From contig JAWKZG010000001.1 of assembly GCA_041396125.1 (NCBI GenBank), forward strand, positions 372,001 through 436,000: DNA of 64,000 nucleotides. Direction: 5' to 3'. The position numbers and the translations under genes are program-made. Source of the DNA: JAWKZG01 sp041396125 (GTDB lineage: Bacteria; Pseudomonadota; Gammaproteobacteria; Competibacterales; Competibacteraceae). Positions 44,679-53,632 of this stretch are shown here, piece by piece. Numbering within the stretch: the stretch's first letter is position 1; each line of letters opens with the position of its first letter. The notes beneath the pieces are model-generated. The model had not been told where the DNA came from. It was given only the letters and a program-made list of their open reading frames with translations, and did not search any database.

Positions 44679-46304
44679 ATGGCAAAGATAACGGAGTTAT
44701 GGAGATTACAATATGCCGCGTTGGCGTTAGGCTGTACGCTGGCGCTGGGCCATTCAGCGGATGCCGCCAATCACCGGGAAGCCCCCCTGACAGCGCTGGA
44801 TCATAAAGCGGATATTGCAGATTTTTTCGCATTCATCAGTTATGACGATCCCACTAAAGTAACCTTTATCATGACGGTTGACCCTCTGCTGGAACCGTCC
44901 AACGGGCCGAATTATTTCCCTTTCGATCCGGCCATCCGCTATGCGATCCACATCGACAACGATCACGATGCCAAGGCGGAACTGAGTTTTGAATTTCAAT
45001 TCAAGACAGAAATCCGTTTGCCAAATGTGTTTACCGGTTTTGTCGGGGCTGGCGAAGGCATTGCTGCCCCTGCCAACTCGCCCGATCCTGTTGTCCCCGG
45101 TACATTGATTATCCCACCTGCGATTACTGCCCTGGATGGCCCTGGCTCCGAAGGACTAAGCTTGCGCCAGCGCTACTCTGTCACGCTGAGCAAACCCTGG
45201 CCGACACAGCCGCTGAGTCAGCCGCTGAGCCAGGGGATGGATCTGATTGCGCTGCCCAGCAATGTCGGGCCACGTACCATGCCTGATTATCCGGCGCTGG
45301 CCGAACAGGGTATCTACGAGCTGGGCGATGGCGTACGTGTTTTTGCCGGTACGGTTGAAGATCCGTTCTGGATCGATCTGGGTGCTGCCTTTGATTCGCT
45401 CAATTTTCGGCCCGAAGCGTTTGCAACCGGTGTACCGGGCGTGCTGGATGAGGCGCAGGATCTCGACGACAGCGTGAATTTTGCGGCTGACGATGTTGCC
45501 GGTTTCAACGTCAATGCTATTGCTATCGAAGTGCCCATCACGATGCTGACGCAAGGCAGGGCTGTCTACGCTGCGAATGAACCGCTCGCGACTATTGGCG
45601 CCTGGGGCTCCACTTCGCGACAGCAGATCCGGGTATTGAATGCGCCTCAACCGGGCGATGTCCGGCCTATTGTTACCGGTTTTACGAAGCCTTTGGGTAC
45701 GCAGTATGCCGGGCCTTTTGTGCAAATCCAGCGGATGGCTAATCCCTTGTTCAACGAACTGATCATTGGTACGGGCGATAAAGACCGTTTCAGTATGAGT
45801 CAACCGAAAGATGACGCGCAGTTTGCCAGCTATGCGCTGGACCCGGTACTGGCACGGGTGCTGAACGCCATTTACGGCACGGCTTTGCCTATTCCTGCAC
45901 CGCCGCGGGTGGATTTATTGCCGCTGGTGCAATATTTACCGCCTATTGCGGCTGAAGGCACTCCGGTCGGGCCGATAGCGGATTTGCTGCGACTCAATAC
46001 CGGGGTCAGCCCGACACCAAGTGACAGCCGCAGCCGGCTGGGATTGCTGGGTGGCGACCCGGCTGGTTACCCGAATGGCCGGCGGGTTTCTGACGATGTC
46101 ACTGATATTGCCGCACGTGTCGTTGTCGGGGTACTAGCCGGTGGGGAGTTCGGCGGTTTTCCGCATAACAGTATCGGCGACGGGGTTAATGTCAACGATG
46201 TCGCTTATCAGGAGACTTTCCCGTATCTGGGTTACGCTCACTCCGGGCGTGACAGCCGCCATACTGATCCGGGTGAGCCGGGTTGCACCGGAACCTGTCC
46301 TTAG
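44679..46304 (+). CDS. DUF4331 family exported protein
   Basis: A 541-residue protein with a signal peptide (YAALALGCTLALGHSADAAN, cleavage near DAA-N) that enters the DUF4331 domain at NHREAPLTALDHKADIADFF. Features are DPLLEPSNGPNYFPFDPAIR, IDNDHDAKAELSFEFQFKT, GVRVFAGTVEDPFWIDLGAA, and a C-terminal SRSRLGLLGGDPAGYPNGRR followed by DDVTDIAARVVVG. The domain is widespread, typically secreted and of unknown function. The ATG at 44679 follows AGGAGAA. Upstream 197 bases include T-rich tracts (44577-44598). It is the first gene after the ECF/cupin pair and likely one operon with the TPR and HupE-like genes. Confidence 0.88.
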   Translation: MAKITELWRLQYAALALGCTLALGHSADAANHREAPLTALDHKADIADFFAFISYDDPTKVTFIMTVDPLLEPSNGPNYFPFDPAIRYAIHIDNDHDAKAELSFEFQFKTEIRLPNVFTGFVGAGEGIAAPANSPDPVVPGTLIIPPAITALDGPGSEGLSLRQRYSVTLSKPWPTQPLSQPLSQGMDLIALPSNVGPRTMPDYPALAEQGIYELGDGVRVFAGTVEDPFWIDLGAAFDSLNFRPEAFATGVPGVLDEAQDLDDSVNFAADDVAGFNVNAIAIEVPITMLTQGRAVYAANEPLATIGAWGSTSRQQIRVLNAPQPGDVRPIVTGFTKPLGTQYAGPFVQIQRMANPLFNELIIGTGDKDRFSMSQPKDDAQFASYALDPVLARVLNAIYGTALPIPAPPRVDLLPLVQYLPPIAAEGTPVGPIADLLRLNTGVSPTPSDSRSRLGLLGGDPAGYPNGRRVSDDVTDIAARVVVGVLAGGEFGGFPHNSIGDGVNVNDVAYQETFPYLGYAHSGRDSRHTDPGEPGCTGTCP

Positions 46305-46349
46305 TGGCTTAAAGGGTGGGGTTGCTCTCCACCCTGACCGGAGGCGGTT

Positions 46350-47522
46350 ATGCTGAATATATCTCGGGTAGCTTTCATCGTGGCAGCCTGGTGGCTGACC
46401 ATGGCAGCGGTTTACAGCGAGCCTTTTTTGCCGCAAAACGACTCACAGGTATTGGAGCGACTCCCCAGTCCCACGCTTGAACAGCAGCTCAGGCAACGTG
46501 CAGTGTCGCGTGACCCGGCCAATCTGCCGCAGGCGCTGGAGCTGGCCTGGGCCTGGGTTCGACTGGGTCGGGAGCAGGCCGATCCGCGCTATTATGGTTA
46601 TGCAGAGGCGGTACTGGGGCCGTGGTGGGCGACTGCCGAACGTTGGCCTGAGGTGTTGCTGTTGCGTGCGACACTGCACCAGAACCGACACGATTTTCAG
46701 GCTGCGCTGGCGGATCTGTCGCAAGTGCTCAAGCGGCAGCCGCGTAACGCCCAGGCCTGGCTGACCCGTTCGGTTATCCTGGCGGTGCTGGGCCAGCCGC
46801 GTGCGGCATGGATCGATTGCCAGCCCTTACTGCGTCTCAGTAGCGCATTACTGACAGCGACCTGCATGGGCAATGCGCTCAGTCTGGCAGGAGAAGGAAC
46901 ACGCGCCTATGAATTGGTTCATCAGGTCTGGTCGACCCGTGTGCAGAGCAACACCGAGGAACAACAGTGGGCGCTGACACTGCTGGCTGAAATCGCACTC
47001 CGCCAGGATCACTCGGAACGTGCCGAGCAGCACTTTCTAGCCGCCTTGGCATTGCCTCAGCGTGATGTCTATCTGCTTGGTGCCTATGCCGATTTTTTGC
47101 TGCAGCAGGGGCGGTTTCAGCGGGTGCAGGCACTGCTTGCCAACGATTCTCGGGCCGATGCACTGCTGCTGCGGCTGGCGCTGGCCGAACAACACCTGAA
47201 CCCTGTCCGCGCTGCACAATTGGCAGATGCCTTCGAAGCGCGTCTGCGTGCTTTACAACGACGCGGGGAAAACAGTCATCTGGGGGATGGTGCGCGCTTT
47301 TTACTGGAACTGCGACGACAGCCTGCCGAGGCTTTACGTCTGGCCCAGGCCAATTGGGCCCAGCAGCATGATCCTGCCTCCGCCTATCTGGTGCTGGCAG
47401 CGGCCATCGCTGCCAACGAGCCGCAAGCCTGCCGTCCGGTTCAGCGCTGGTTGCAGCGTACCGGTTTGCACGATGCGCGGCTGCAGGCATTGCTGGCAAA
47501 ATTGCCAATGGTGGCGGGATGA
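46350..47522 (+). CDS. secreted tetratricopeptide-repeat protein
   Basis: A 390-residue protein with an N-terminal signal or anchor (ISRVAFIVAAWWLTMAAVYS) followed by helix-rich repeats typical of TPR: LELAWAWVRLGREQADPRYY, VLLLRATLHQNRHDFQAALA, NAQAWLTRSVILAVLGQPRA, AYELVHQVWS and LALPQRDVYLLGAYADFLLQ. It presumably holds protein partners in the periplasm. It lies between the DUF4331 gene (45 bases) and the HupE-like gene (ATGA overlap), so the three are one unit. Frame intact. Confidence 0.82.
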   Translation: MLNISRVAFIVAAWWLTMAAVYSEPFLPQNDSQVLERLPSPTLEQQLRQRAVSRDPANLPQALELAWAWVRLGREQADPRYYGYAEAVLGPWWATAERWPEVLLLRATLHQNRHDFQAALADLSQVLKRQPRNAQAWLTRSVILAVLGQPRAAWIDCQPLLRLSSALLTATCMGNALSLAGEGTRAYELVHQVWSTRVQSNTEEQQWALTLLAEIALRQDHSERAEQHFLAALALPQRDVYLLGAYADFLLQQGRFQRVQALLANDSRADALLLRLALAEQHLNPVRAAQLADAFEARLRALQRRGENSHLGDGARFLLELRRQPAEALRLAQANWAQQHDPASAYLVLAAAIAANEPQACRPVQRWLQRTGLHDARLQALLAKLPMVAG

Positions 47523-48640
47523 AACATTTTCCCGTGCTGGGCCTGCTGGTTTTGCTGCTGCCCTTGACCACCTGGGCGCACAAACCCAGCGACAGTTATC
47601 TCACGCTGGACCTGCGCGGACCGACAGTACAGGGGCAGTGGGATATCGCGCTGCGCGATCTGGCCTATGTTATCGGTCTGGACCGCAATACGGACGGTGC
47701 TATCAGCTGGGGGGAGTTGCGGGCGCAGCATGCCGAGATTGCGAGTTATGCGCTGGCGCATTTGCAACTGAGCACTGATGCTGCGCCTTGTACTCTGCTG
47801 CCTGGCCAGCAGTTAGTCGATCAGCATAGTGATGGCGCCTATACTGTTCTGCCGTTCAGCTCGGATTGTTCTGCCCGGCAGGTGCAGGATAATGGCCGGC
47901 TGCACTACCAATTGTTTTTCGAGCTGGACCCTTCGCATCGGGGGCTGGTGCAGCTGATTTACCCGTCTACCGTGCAAAGCGTAGTGCTCTCACCCACCCA
48001 ACCGGACGTACAGTTTCAACCTGATCAGGCGAGTCGCTGGCGGCAGTTCAGTGATTACTGGCGCGAAGGGGTCTGGCATATCTGGATCGGCTTTGACCAT
48101 ATTCTTTTTCTGCTCGCACTACTGCTGCCGAGTGTTCTGTGGCGAACGCGTGATGGCTGGTGCCACGCGGAGTCTTTTCGTCGGGTTACGCTGGATGTGT
48201 GCGCGGTTGTGACAGCCTTTACACTGGCTCACTCGATTACGCTTGGGTCAGCGGTGCTGGGCTGGATCAGTCTGCCCGCACGATGGGTGGAAACAGCCAT
48301 TGCCCTGACCGTGCTGCTGGCCGCATTAAACAATTTATGGCCTGTTGTGCACGCCCGGCGTTGGTTGCTGGCTTTTGGCCTTGGGTTGATCCACGGCTTT
48401 GGGTTTGCCGCTGTACTGATTGATCTGGGCTTGCCCGCTCACACGTTGGTGCTGGCCTTGCTCGGCTTTAATCTCGGCGTGGAAGGTGGCCAGCTATTTA
48501 TTGTACTGTTTTTTCTACCGTTGGCTTACGCACTGCGAGCAACCGTATTTTACCGCCGGGCGATTATGCAGCTGGGCTCATTGCTCATGGCGCTGCTGGC
48601 GTTGCTCTGGTTGTTGCAGCGCAGTGTGCTTACGGCGTGA
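47519..48640 (+). CDS. HupE/UreJ-like membrane protein with EF-hand-like loop
   Basis: A 373-residue protein. Signal peptide FPVLGLLVLLLPLTTWA, then a periplasmic domain of about 165 residues which contains DRNTDGAISWGEL, a canonical EF-hand calcium loop pattern (D-N-D-G-I-E). The C-terminal half has six or seven membrane helices, including FDHILFLLALLLPSVLW, LAHSITLGSAVLGWI, LGLIHGFGFAAVLIDLGLP and ALLGFNLGVEGGQLFIVLFF, with histidines in FDHI, LAHS and IHGFGF as in HupE/UreJ metal-ion permeases. It may bind or transport Ni2+, Co2+ or another metal. It overlaps the convergent RskA-like gene by 11 bases. Confidence 0.85.
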   Translation: MKHFPVLGLLVLLLPLTTWAHKPSDSYLTLDLRGPTVQGQWDIALRDLAYVIGLDRNTDGAISWGELRAQHAEIASYALAHLQLSTDAAPCTLLPGQQLVDQHSDGAYTVLPFSSDCSARQVQDNGRLHYQLFFELDPSHRGLVQLIYPSTVQSVVLSPTQPDVQFQPDQASRWRQFSDYWREGVWHIWIGFDHILFLLALLLPSVLWRTRDGWCHAESFRRVTLDVCAVVTAFTLAHSITLGSAVLGWISLPARWVETAIALTVLLAALNNLWPVVHARRWLLAFGLGLIHGFGFAAVLIDLGLPAHTLVLALLGFNLGVEGGQLFIVLFFLPLAYALRATVFYRRAIMQLGSLLMALLALLWLLQRSVLTA

Positions 48641-49358
48641 TCAAACGCCCCTGGTAAAGTACCGGGCCGGTAGATTCACCACTGAGCGTGCCCATCAGCG
48701 GTTCCAGCGTTACCGCCAGAACAATGCCATTATCCAGTAGTGACACGGCATCTTTGGGCAGGGGCAACTCGCTGCCGCCGCTGGCTGGCAGCTGTCCCAG
48801 CAGAATCGGGTCGCGGCCGGCTTGTGGCGGTACCAGCCAGAAGTCGAAACGCCGATCGGGCGGACGAGGTTGGGGCGCCAGGGTGGTTATTTCGAGGGTA
48901 CGCGCTGTACTGTGAACCTGCACCAGCCAGGCTGGCGCGCTGGTCTGGTTTTCCAGCACGGCCACCAGATCAGCGGTTGCACGGGGCAATAACTGTAAGC
49001 GATTGGCACCGATGAATAGCGTCAGTGCGATCAGCAGCATAGTGGTTGCTGTACCCCATAAACGCCAGAAATTCAGGCTGGACCAGAAGCCGGTATGCCG
49101 TTCACCCTCGATCTCGACCTTCACGGTAGTCGACGTAGCCTGGTTAATGGCTTGCCACACCCGGGCGGGTGGGGACTGCTCGGGCAAGGGCTCAAGTAGC
49201 GGCGGGTACAGGTCGTTCTGCCAGTTCTGTACGTCTTCGCGCAGTATGAAATCCTCGCTGAGCAAGCGCTCGAAACGCTGGCGGGCAGCACCGCGCAGAG
49301 TACCGAGTACGTATTCGGCAGCCAGGGCGTTGCGCAATTCGGGGCGACGGTAATTCAT
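48630..49358 (-). CDS. RskA-like anti-sigma factor
   Basis: A 242-residue protein. The N-terminal ~90 residues form the sigma-binding domain (LAAEYVLGTLRGAARQRFER, WQNDLYPPLLEP) without a zinc motif. One membrane helix (LWGTATTMLLIALTLFIGAN) and a periplasmic RskA/anti-sigma-K domain follow (PAWLVQVHSTARTLEITTLA, FDFWLVPPQAGRDPILLGQL, GIVLAVTLEPL). The start ATG at 49358 overlaps the sigma-factor stop (ATGA). It sequesters its ECF factor at the membrane and is probably released by proteolysis. Confidence 0.88.
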   Translation of the reverse strand: MNYRRPELRNALAAEYVLGTLRGAARQRFERLLSEDFILREDVQNWQNDLYPPLLEPLPEQSPPARVWQAINQATSTTVKVEIEGERHTGFWSSLNFWRLWGTATTMLLIALTLFIGANRLQLLPRATADLVAVLENQTSAPAWLVQVHSTARTLEITTLAPQPRPPDRRFDFWLVPPQAGRDPILLGQLPASGGSELPLPKDAVSLLDNGIVLAVTLEPLMGTLSGESTGPVLYQGRLITP

Positions 49359-49906
49359 TGCTGCAAACACCTCTGCAGCTGGTTCAGGCCGCGCCGTATC
49401 CAGCTTTTTACTGTGCCGATCGGGATGGCCAGATAAGCACTGAGTTGCTGATGGCTGAAGCCCCGATAAAATGCCATGGTAATGCTCAAGCGTTGCTGCT
49501 CAGTCAGGGTTTTAAGACAGCGTCCCAGAGCCTGGCGGTCTGACCAGTGCGCGGTCAGCTCAAGCGGGCCAGCAGCCTGGTCCACTAACTCCAGCTGGCT
49601 TAAATCGTCATCCAGGGACAGGGTAGCTTGGCGGCGGCGCAGCAGATCCAGGCAGCGGTGGCGTGCGATGACTGACATCCAGGTCATTGCCAGTGCGCGG
49701 TGCGGATTGTAATCAGCGGCGTCGCGCCAGATCTGCACAAAGGTCTCTTGTAAAGCCTCTTCAGCCAGATTATCGTCACGCAACATATAGCGACATAATG
49801 CAAACAGTTTCGGCGCGGCCTGCTGGTAGAGCTGCGCAAAAGCATCGTGATCGCTTTGTGCGCAGGCTCGCAGCAGTTTTTGCAGCAATTCGGGAGGCGG
49901 TGGCAT
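49355..49906 (-). CDS. ECF sigma factor, SigK/RpoE-like
   Basis: A 183-residue sigma factor. Region 2 is FAQLYQQAAPKLFALCRYML, then NLAEEALQETFVQIWRDAAD and LAMTWMSVIARHRCLDLLRR. Region 4 is LTEQQRLSITMAFYRGFSHQ, then LAIPIGTVKSWIRRGLNQLQ. Its stop overlaps the RskA-like anti-sigma start. It reads leftward towards the DUF4331-TPR-HupE operon and away from parC, whose end is 14 bases from its start side, so the region holds two ECF/anti-sigma pairs on either side of one three-gene operon. Confidence 0.9.
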   Translation of the reverse strand: MPPPPELLQKLLRACAQSDHDAFAQLYQQAAPKLFALCRYMLRDDNLAEEALQETFVQIWRDAADYNPHRALAMTWMSVIARHRCLDLLRRRQATLSLDDDLSQLELVDQAAGPLELTAHWSDRQALGRCLKTLTEQQRLSITMAFYRGFSHQQLSAYLAIPIGTVKSWIRRGLNQLQRCLQQ

Positions 49907-49920
49907 GGGTGGATTTTAGC

Positions 49921-52176
49921 TTAACTGTCAGCTGCTGCCAGCCAATCAACCCTTTGAAACCCGCGTGGCAGCAATTTGCCGCGACGTCCGCGTTCGCCTG
50001 TGTAAAGATCCAGGTCGCTGGGTTTGAGGGTGAGATGGCGTTTGCCACAATACAGGGTTAGCCCCTGAGTCGCTGGCAGGCAGGTTAACAAAGTTAGTGA
50101 TTCCTCGTGGCCAGCCAGTTTTTTGGCTGGAATGCCAATAATTTTATTACCTTTGCCTTTGCTTAATTGTGGCAGTTCGTTGACCGGGAAAGCCAGCAGA
50201 TAGCCTTGATCGGTGATAGCGACCAGCCGGTCCCGTTCAGGATCGTGTACCGCCACTGGTGGCAGCGGCTGACTGTCGCCAGGCAGGGTCAGGGTTGCTT
50301 TACCCGCTTTGTTACGGCTGAGCAGATCATGGTATTGGCACAAAAAACCATACCCGGCACTGGAGGCAATCAGAAAATAATCGTCGGCATTGCCCAGCAG
50401 GGTTGCTGCAAAGGCTGCTCCAGAAGGCGGATTTAAACGGCCGGTCAGAGGTTCGCCGTAGCCGCGCGCCGAGGCCAGGGTATGTGCGGGCAGACTGTAG
50501 CTGCGTCCGGTCGAGTCCAGAAATACGGCGTTTTGGTTACTGCGCCCCTGGGCCTGCATTAAATGGGCATCACCCGCTTTGTAGTTGAGACCTTGCGGGT
50601 CTACCTCGTGACCTTTGGCGGCACGTATCCAGCCTTTTTGCGACAAAATAACAGTAATCGGTTCGCTTGGAGTCAAAGCGGTTTCATCCAGCGCCTGGGC
50701 TGCTTTGCGTTCGACCAGCGGGCTACGCCGGTCATCACCGAATTTGTCGGCGTCAGCCTGGATCTCGTCACGGATCAGACGCTTGAGCTTGCTTTCCGAA
50801 CCCAGCAGTGCGGTCAGTTTGTCCTTTTCGCGCTGCAGCTCGTCCTGCTCACCACGGATTTTCATCTCTTCCAGTTTTGCCAGGTGACGCAGCTTGGTCT
50901 CCAGGATGGCCTCGGCCTGAATGTCACTGAGCTGGAAATGTTGAATCAGTTCCTGTTTGGGCTCGTCCTCGAAACGGATGATGCGGATGACTTCATCCAG
51001 ATTCAGATAGGCGATTAACAAACCGGCTAATATATGCAGGCGTTGTTCGACTTTATCCAGTCGGTATTGCAGGCGGCGGCGTACGGTTTGGGTGCGAAAT
51101 TGCAGCCATTCGGTCAGGATCTGTTTAAGATTCTTGACCTGGGGCCGGCCATCCAGACCGATCATATTTAAATTAATGCGATAACTGCGTTCCAGATCGG
51201 TGGTGGCGAACAGATGATCCATCAGCAGTTCGACATCAACCCGGTTGGAACGCGGTGAAATCACCAGGCGGGTGGGGTTTTCGTGATCGGATTCATCGCG
51301 CAGATCGTCCACCATCGGCAATTTTTTAGCCTGCATCTGGGCTGCGATCTGTTCCAGTATCTTGGCGCCGGAAACCTGATAAGGCAGAGCCGTAATGATA
51401 ATTTCCGCGCCTTCGCGTTCGTAGCGCGCCCGCATTCTCAGACTGCCGTTACCGCTCTCATAGATTTTAAATATATCTTCGCGCGGTGTGATGATTTCGG
51501 CTTGGGTCGGGTAATCGGGCGCAAGCACATACTTGCACAATTGTGCGGTATCCGCGTTGGGATTTGCCAGTAAATGGATACAGGCTGCAGCCAGTTCGCG
51601 CAGGTTATGCGGAGGAATGTCGGTCGCCATGCCGACTGCGATTCCCATACCGCCATTCAGCAGCACGTGTGGCAAGCGGGCTGGCAGCTGTACCGGCTCG
51701 CGCAGGGTGCCATCGAAATTGGCCTGCCAGTCCACCGTGCCCTGACCGAGTTCGGCCAGCAGCACCTGGGAAAAAGCGGTTAATTTCGCCTCGGTGTAGC
51801 GCATGGCGGCGAAGGATTTGGGGTCATCCATTGAGCCCCAGTTGCCCTGCCCGTCGACCAGTGGGTAGCGGTAGGAAAAGGGCTGCGCCATCAAAACCAT
51901 AGCTTCGTAACAGGCGCTATCGCCATGCGGGTGATATTTGCCCAGCACATCGCCCACAGTACGGGCTGACTTTTTGTATTTGGCGGCAGCACTCAGGCCG
52001 AGTTCGGACATGGCGTAGATAATACGCCGTTGCACCGGTTTGAGGCCGTCACCGATATGCGGAAGTGCGCGATCCAGAATGACGTACATGGAATAGTCCA
52101 GGTACGCTTTTTCGGTGAAAGCACGCAGTGGCAAACGCTCAAAGGCGTCGGGAGGTGAAGAAAGTGAATCACTCAT
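49921..52176 (-). CDS. parC: DNA topoisomerase IV subunit A
   Basis: The 751-residue subunit contains the active-site tyrosine in FAAMRYTEAKLTAF, the DNA-gate helix HPHGDSACYEAMVLMAQPFS (Ser and Glu at the quinolone positions are wild-type) and the coiled coil ETKLRHLAKLEEMKIRGEQD. A shortened C-terminal beta-pinwheel includes GNKIIGIPAKKLAGHEE. It is ParC and not GyrA because the pinwheel is short and lacks the GyrA box. ParE is not adjacent. It decatenates daughter chromosomes. Frame intact. Confidence 0.95.
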   Translation of the reverse strand: MSDSLSSPPDAFERLPLRAFTEKAYLDYSMYVILDRALPHIGDGLKPVQRRIIYAMSELGLSAAAKYKKSARTVGDVLGKYHPHGDSACYEAMVLMAQPFSYRYPLVDGQGNWGSMDDPKSFAAMRYTEAKLTAFSQVLLAELGQGTVDWQANFDGTLREPVQLPARLPHVLLNGGMGIAVGMATDIPPHNLRELAAACIHLLANPNADTAQLCKYVLAPDYPTQAEIITPREDIFKIYESGNGSLRMRARYEREGAEIIITALPYQVSGAKILEQIAAQMQAKKLPMVDDLRDESDHENPTRLVISPRSNRVDVELLMDHLFATTDLERSYRINLNMIGLDGRPQVKNLKQILTEWLQFRTQTVRRRLQYRLDKVEQRLHILAGLLIAYLNLDEVIRIIRFEDEPKQELIQHFQLSDIQAEAILETKLRHLAKLEEMKIRGEQDELQREKDKLTALLGSESKLKRLIRDEIQADADKFGDDRRSPLVERKAAQALDETALTPSEPITVILSQKGWIRAAKGHEVDPQGLNYKAGDAHLMQAQGRSNQNAVFLDSTGRSYSLPAHTLASARGYGEPLTGRLNPPSGAAFAATLLGNADDYFLIASSAGYGFLCQYHDLLSRNKAGKATLTLPGDSQPLPPVAVHDPERDRLVAITDQGYLLAFPVNELPQLSKGKGNKIIGIPAKKLAGHEESLTLLTCLPATQGLTLYCGKRHLTLKPSDLDLYTGERGRRGKLLPRGFQRVDWLAAADS

Positions 52177-52347
52177 TGGCTTGGTTGATCAGTCGTTGCC
52201 AGCAGGATGCGCAAAATATCGCTGTAATTTCAGAACGTCAGGTACAAACCACGAAGCACCTGTAGCGTATCTGTACAGGTGCTCCGAGTTACTTTGGATC
52301 ATGCTTGCAGGGCTGCGGCAGGTCCGTGTCAGCCCTGGGGGAGTCAA

Positions 52348-52587
52348 TCAGTCTGGTGTTTTTTCGGCGTGTGCAAGACCGTAATAGCTAAAGCGGTTAG
52401 TCATGCCTTGCGGGGTAGACACCATATAACTGCCTTTCATCTCCGCCGGCACGGGATTGGTCTGTGGTTTTTGCAAAGAGGCCTTGTTCTTGACCAGTAA
52501 GCTTTCCGAAACCAGGCTGCATGCGCTCAAGCCTGTTACTATCACTACGCTCAGCAGTCCGGTTAATACCTTAGTGGGTACTCGCAT
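52348..52587 (-). CDS. small lipoprotein
   Basis: A 79-residue protein with a lipoprotein signal: a basic start, GLLSVVIVTGL and the lipobox LSAC, placing Cys at residue 23. The mature part of about 55 residues is polar (KASLQKPQTNPVPAEMKGSY, MTNRFSYYGLAHAEKTPD). Likely anchored to the inner or outer membrane. No family recognised. The residue after Cys is Ser, compatible with outer-membrane sorting. Confidence 0.75.
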   Translation of the reverse strand: MRVPTKVLTGLLSVVIVTGLSACSLVSESLLVKNKASLQKPQTNPVPAEMKGSYMVSTPQGMTNRFSYYGLAHAEKTPD

Positions 52588-52660
52588 ATTTTCGCTACTC
52601 CCTGGTTAGCGTTGTTTGGCATCATTATCGACGCTAATCGCAATCAGGTAAAGCTGCCTT

Positions 52661-53599
52661 ATGTCGGGTTTTTTGTATTGGATCAATCAGCATGCCAGAG
52701 CATTGCTCGCGGCAGGGGTGTTTTTGGGGATTCTGGCACCGGTATTAGCCGACTGGCTGCGTCCACTCCTGCCGCTGGCCGTCATTGGCACATTAACAGG
52801 TGCCCTGTTGCGGCTGGACTGGGGCGGATTGGCGGTCTATCTGCGTCGTCCGGGGGTAGCACTGGTGCCGACGCTTTGGCAGTTATTGTTAACACCACTG
52901 TTGATCTGGGGTTTGGTGCTGCTATTGCCAGTGGCACCGGAACTCGGCCTTGGGCTTGTATTGCAAGCTGCAGCACCACCTATTGGTTCGGCAGCCGTAT
53001 TCGCCATGCTGCTGGGTATCGATGCGAGTCTGTCGCTGGTGCTGACGGTCAGCGCTACACTGTTATTGCCGCTGAGTTTAACGCCGCTGGTGGCGTTGTT
53101 GACAGCAACCAGTGTGGCTGGAACGGTAATAAATCTTGATTTGCCGACATTTTTTGCGCGAGTAAGCGTGATGGTGTTGGCACCGTTTGCAATCGCCGGT
53201 TTTCTGCGGCGTTTTTTGGGCGTGCCAGCCTTGCGCCGTCACGATAGTTTGATCGGGGCTTTGAATGTGCTGTTGCTGGTGATTTTCGCGATCGCGGTTA
53301 TGCAGGGCGTGGGTGCGCGTCTGATAGCCGAACCGGCGTTTATCGGGCTTTTGTTTTTAGTGGCGTGTGCAATGGCTTTGATGCTACATATTTTAGGCTA
53401 TCTGGTGCTGTTGCCCTGGGGGCGCAATGCTGCGATCAATGCGGCAGTATGCAGTGGTAATCGGAATATGGGCTTGGTGCTGGCCGTAACCGCAGGTTCT
53501 GCCGGTGAGACGTTTTCTCTCTATGTCGGGGTAGCGCAAATCCCGATGTATTTCGCGCCTCTGATTATCGCGTTTGCCCTGCGCCGGCTGCCTGTTTAA
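52661..53599 (+). CDS. bile acid:sodium symporter (BASS) family-like transporter
   Basis: A 312-residue membrane protein with nine or ten hydrophobic helices, for example ALLAAGVFLGILAPVLADWL, LVPTLWQLLLTPLLIWGLVL, ATLLLPLSLTPLVALLTATS and HILGYLVLLPWGRNAAINAA. The Pro-rich APPIGSAAVFAMLLGID and the SGNRNMGLVLAVTAGSAGE segments correspond to the crossing unwound helices of BASS/arsenical-type carriers. Substrate not evident. Divergent from the lipoprotein; 33 bases separate it from the convergent hrpB. Frame intact. Confidence 0.75.
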   Translation: MSGFLYWINQHARALLAAGVFLGILAPVLADWLRPLLPLAVIGTLTGALLRLDWGGLAVYLRRPGVALVPTLWQLLLTPLLIWGLVLLLPVAPELGLGLVLQAAAPPIGSAAVFAMLLGIDASLSLVLTVSATLLLPLSLTPLVALLTATSVAGTVINLDLPTFFARVSVMVLAPFAIAGFLRRFLGVPALRRHDSLIGALNVLLLVIFAIAVMQGVGARLIAEPAFIGLLFLVACAMALMLHILGYLVLLPWGRNAAINAAVCSGNRNMGLVLAVTAGSAGETFSLYVGVAQIPMYFAPLIIAFALRRLPV

Positions 53600-53632
53600 C
53601 GGTCTGTAGAGGCAACGGTTTATCCGGGTTTA

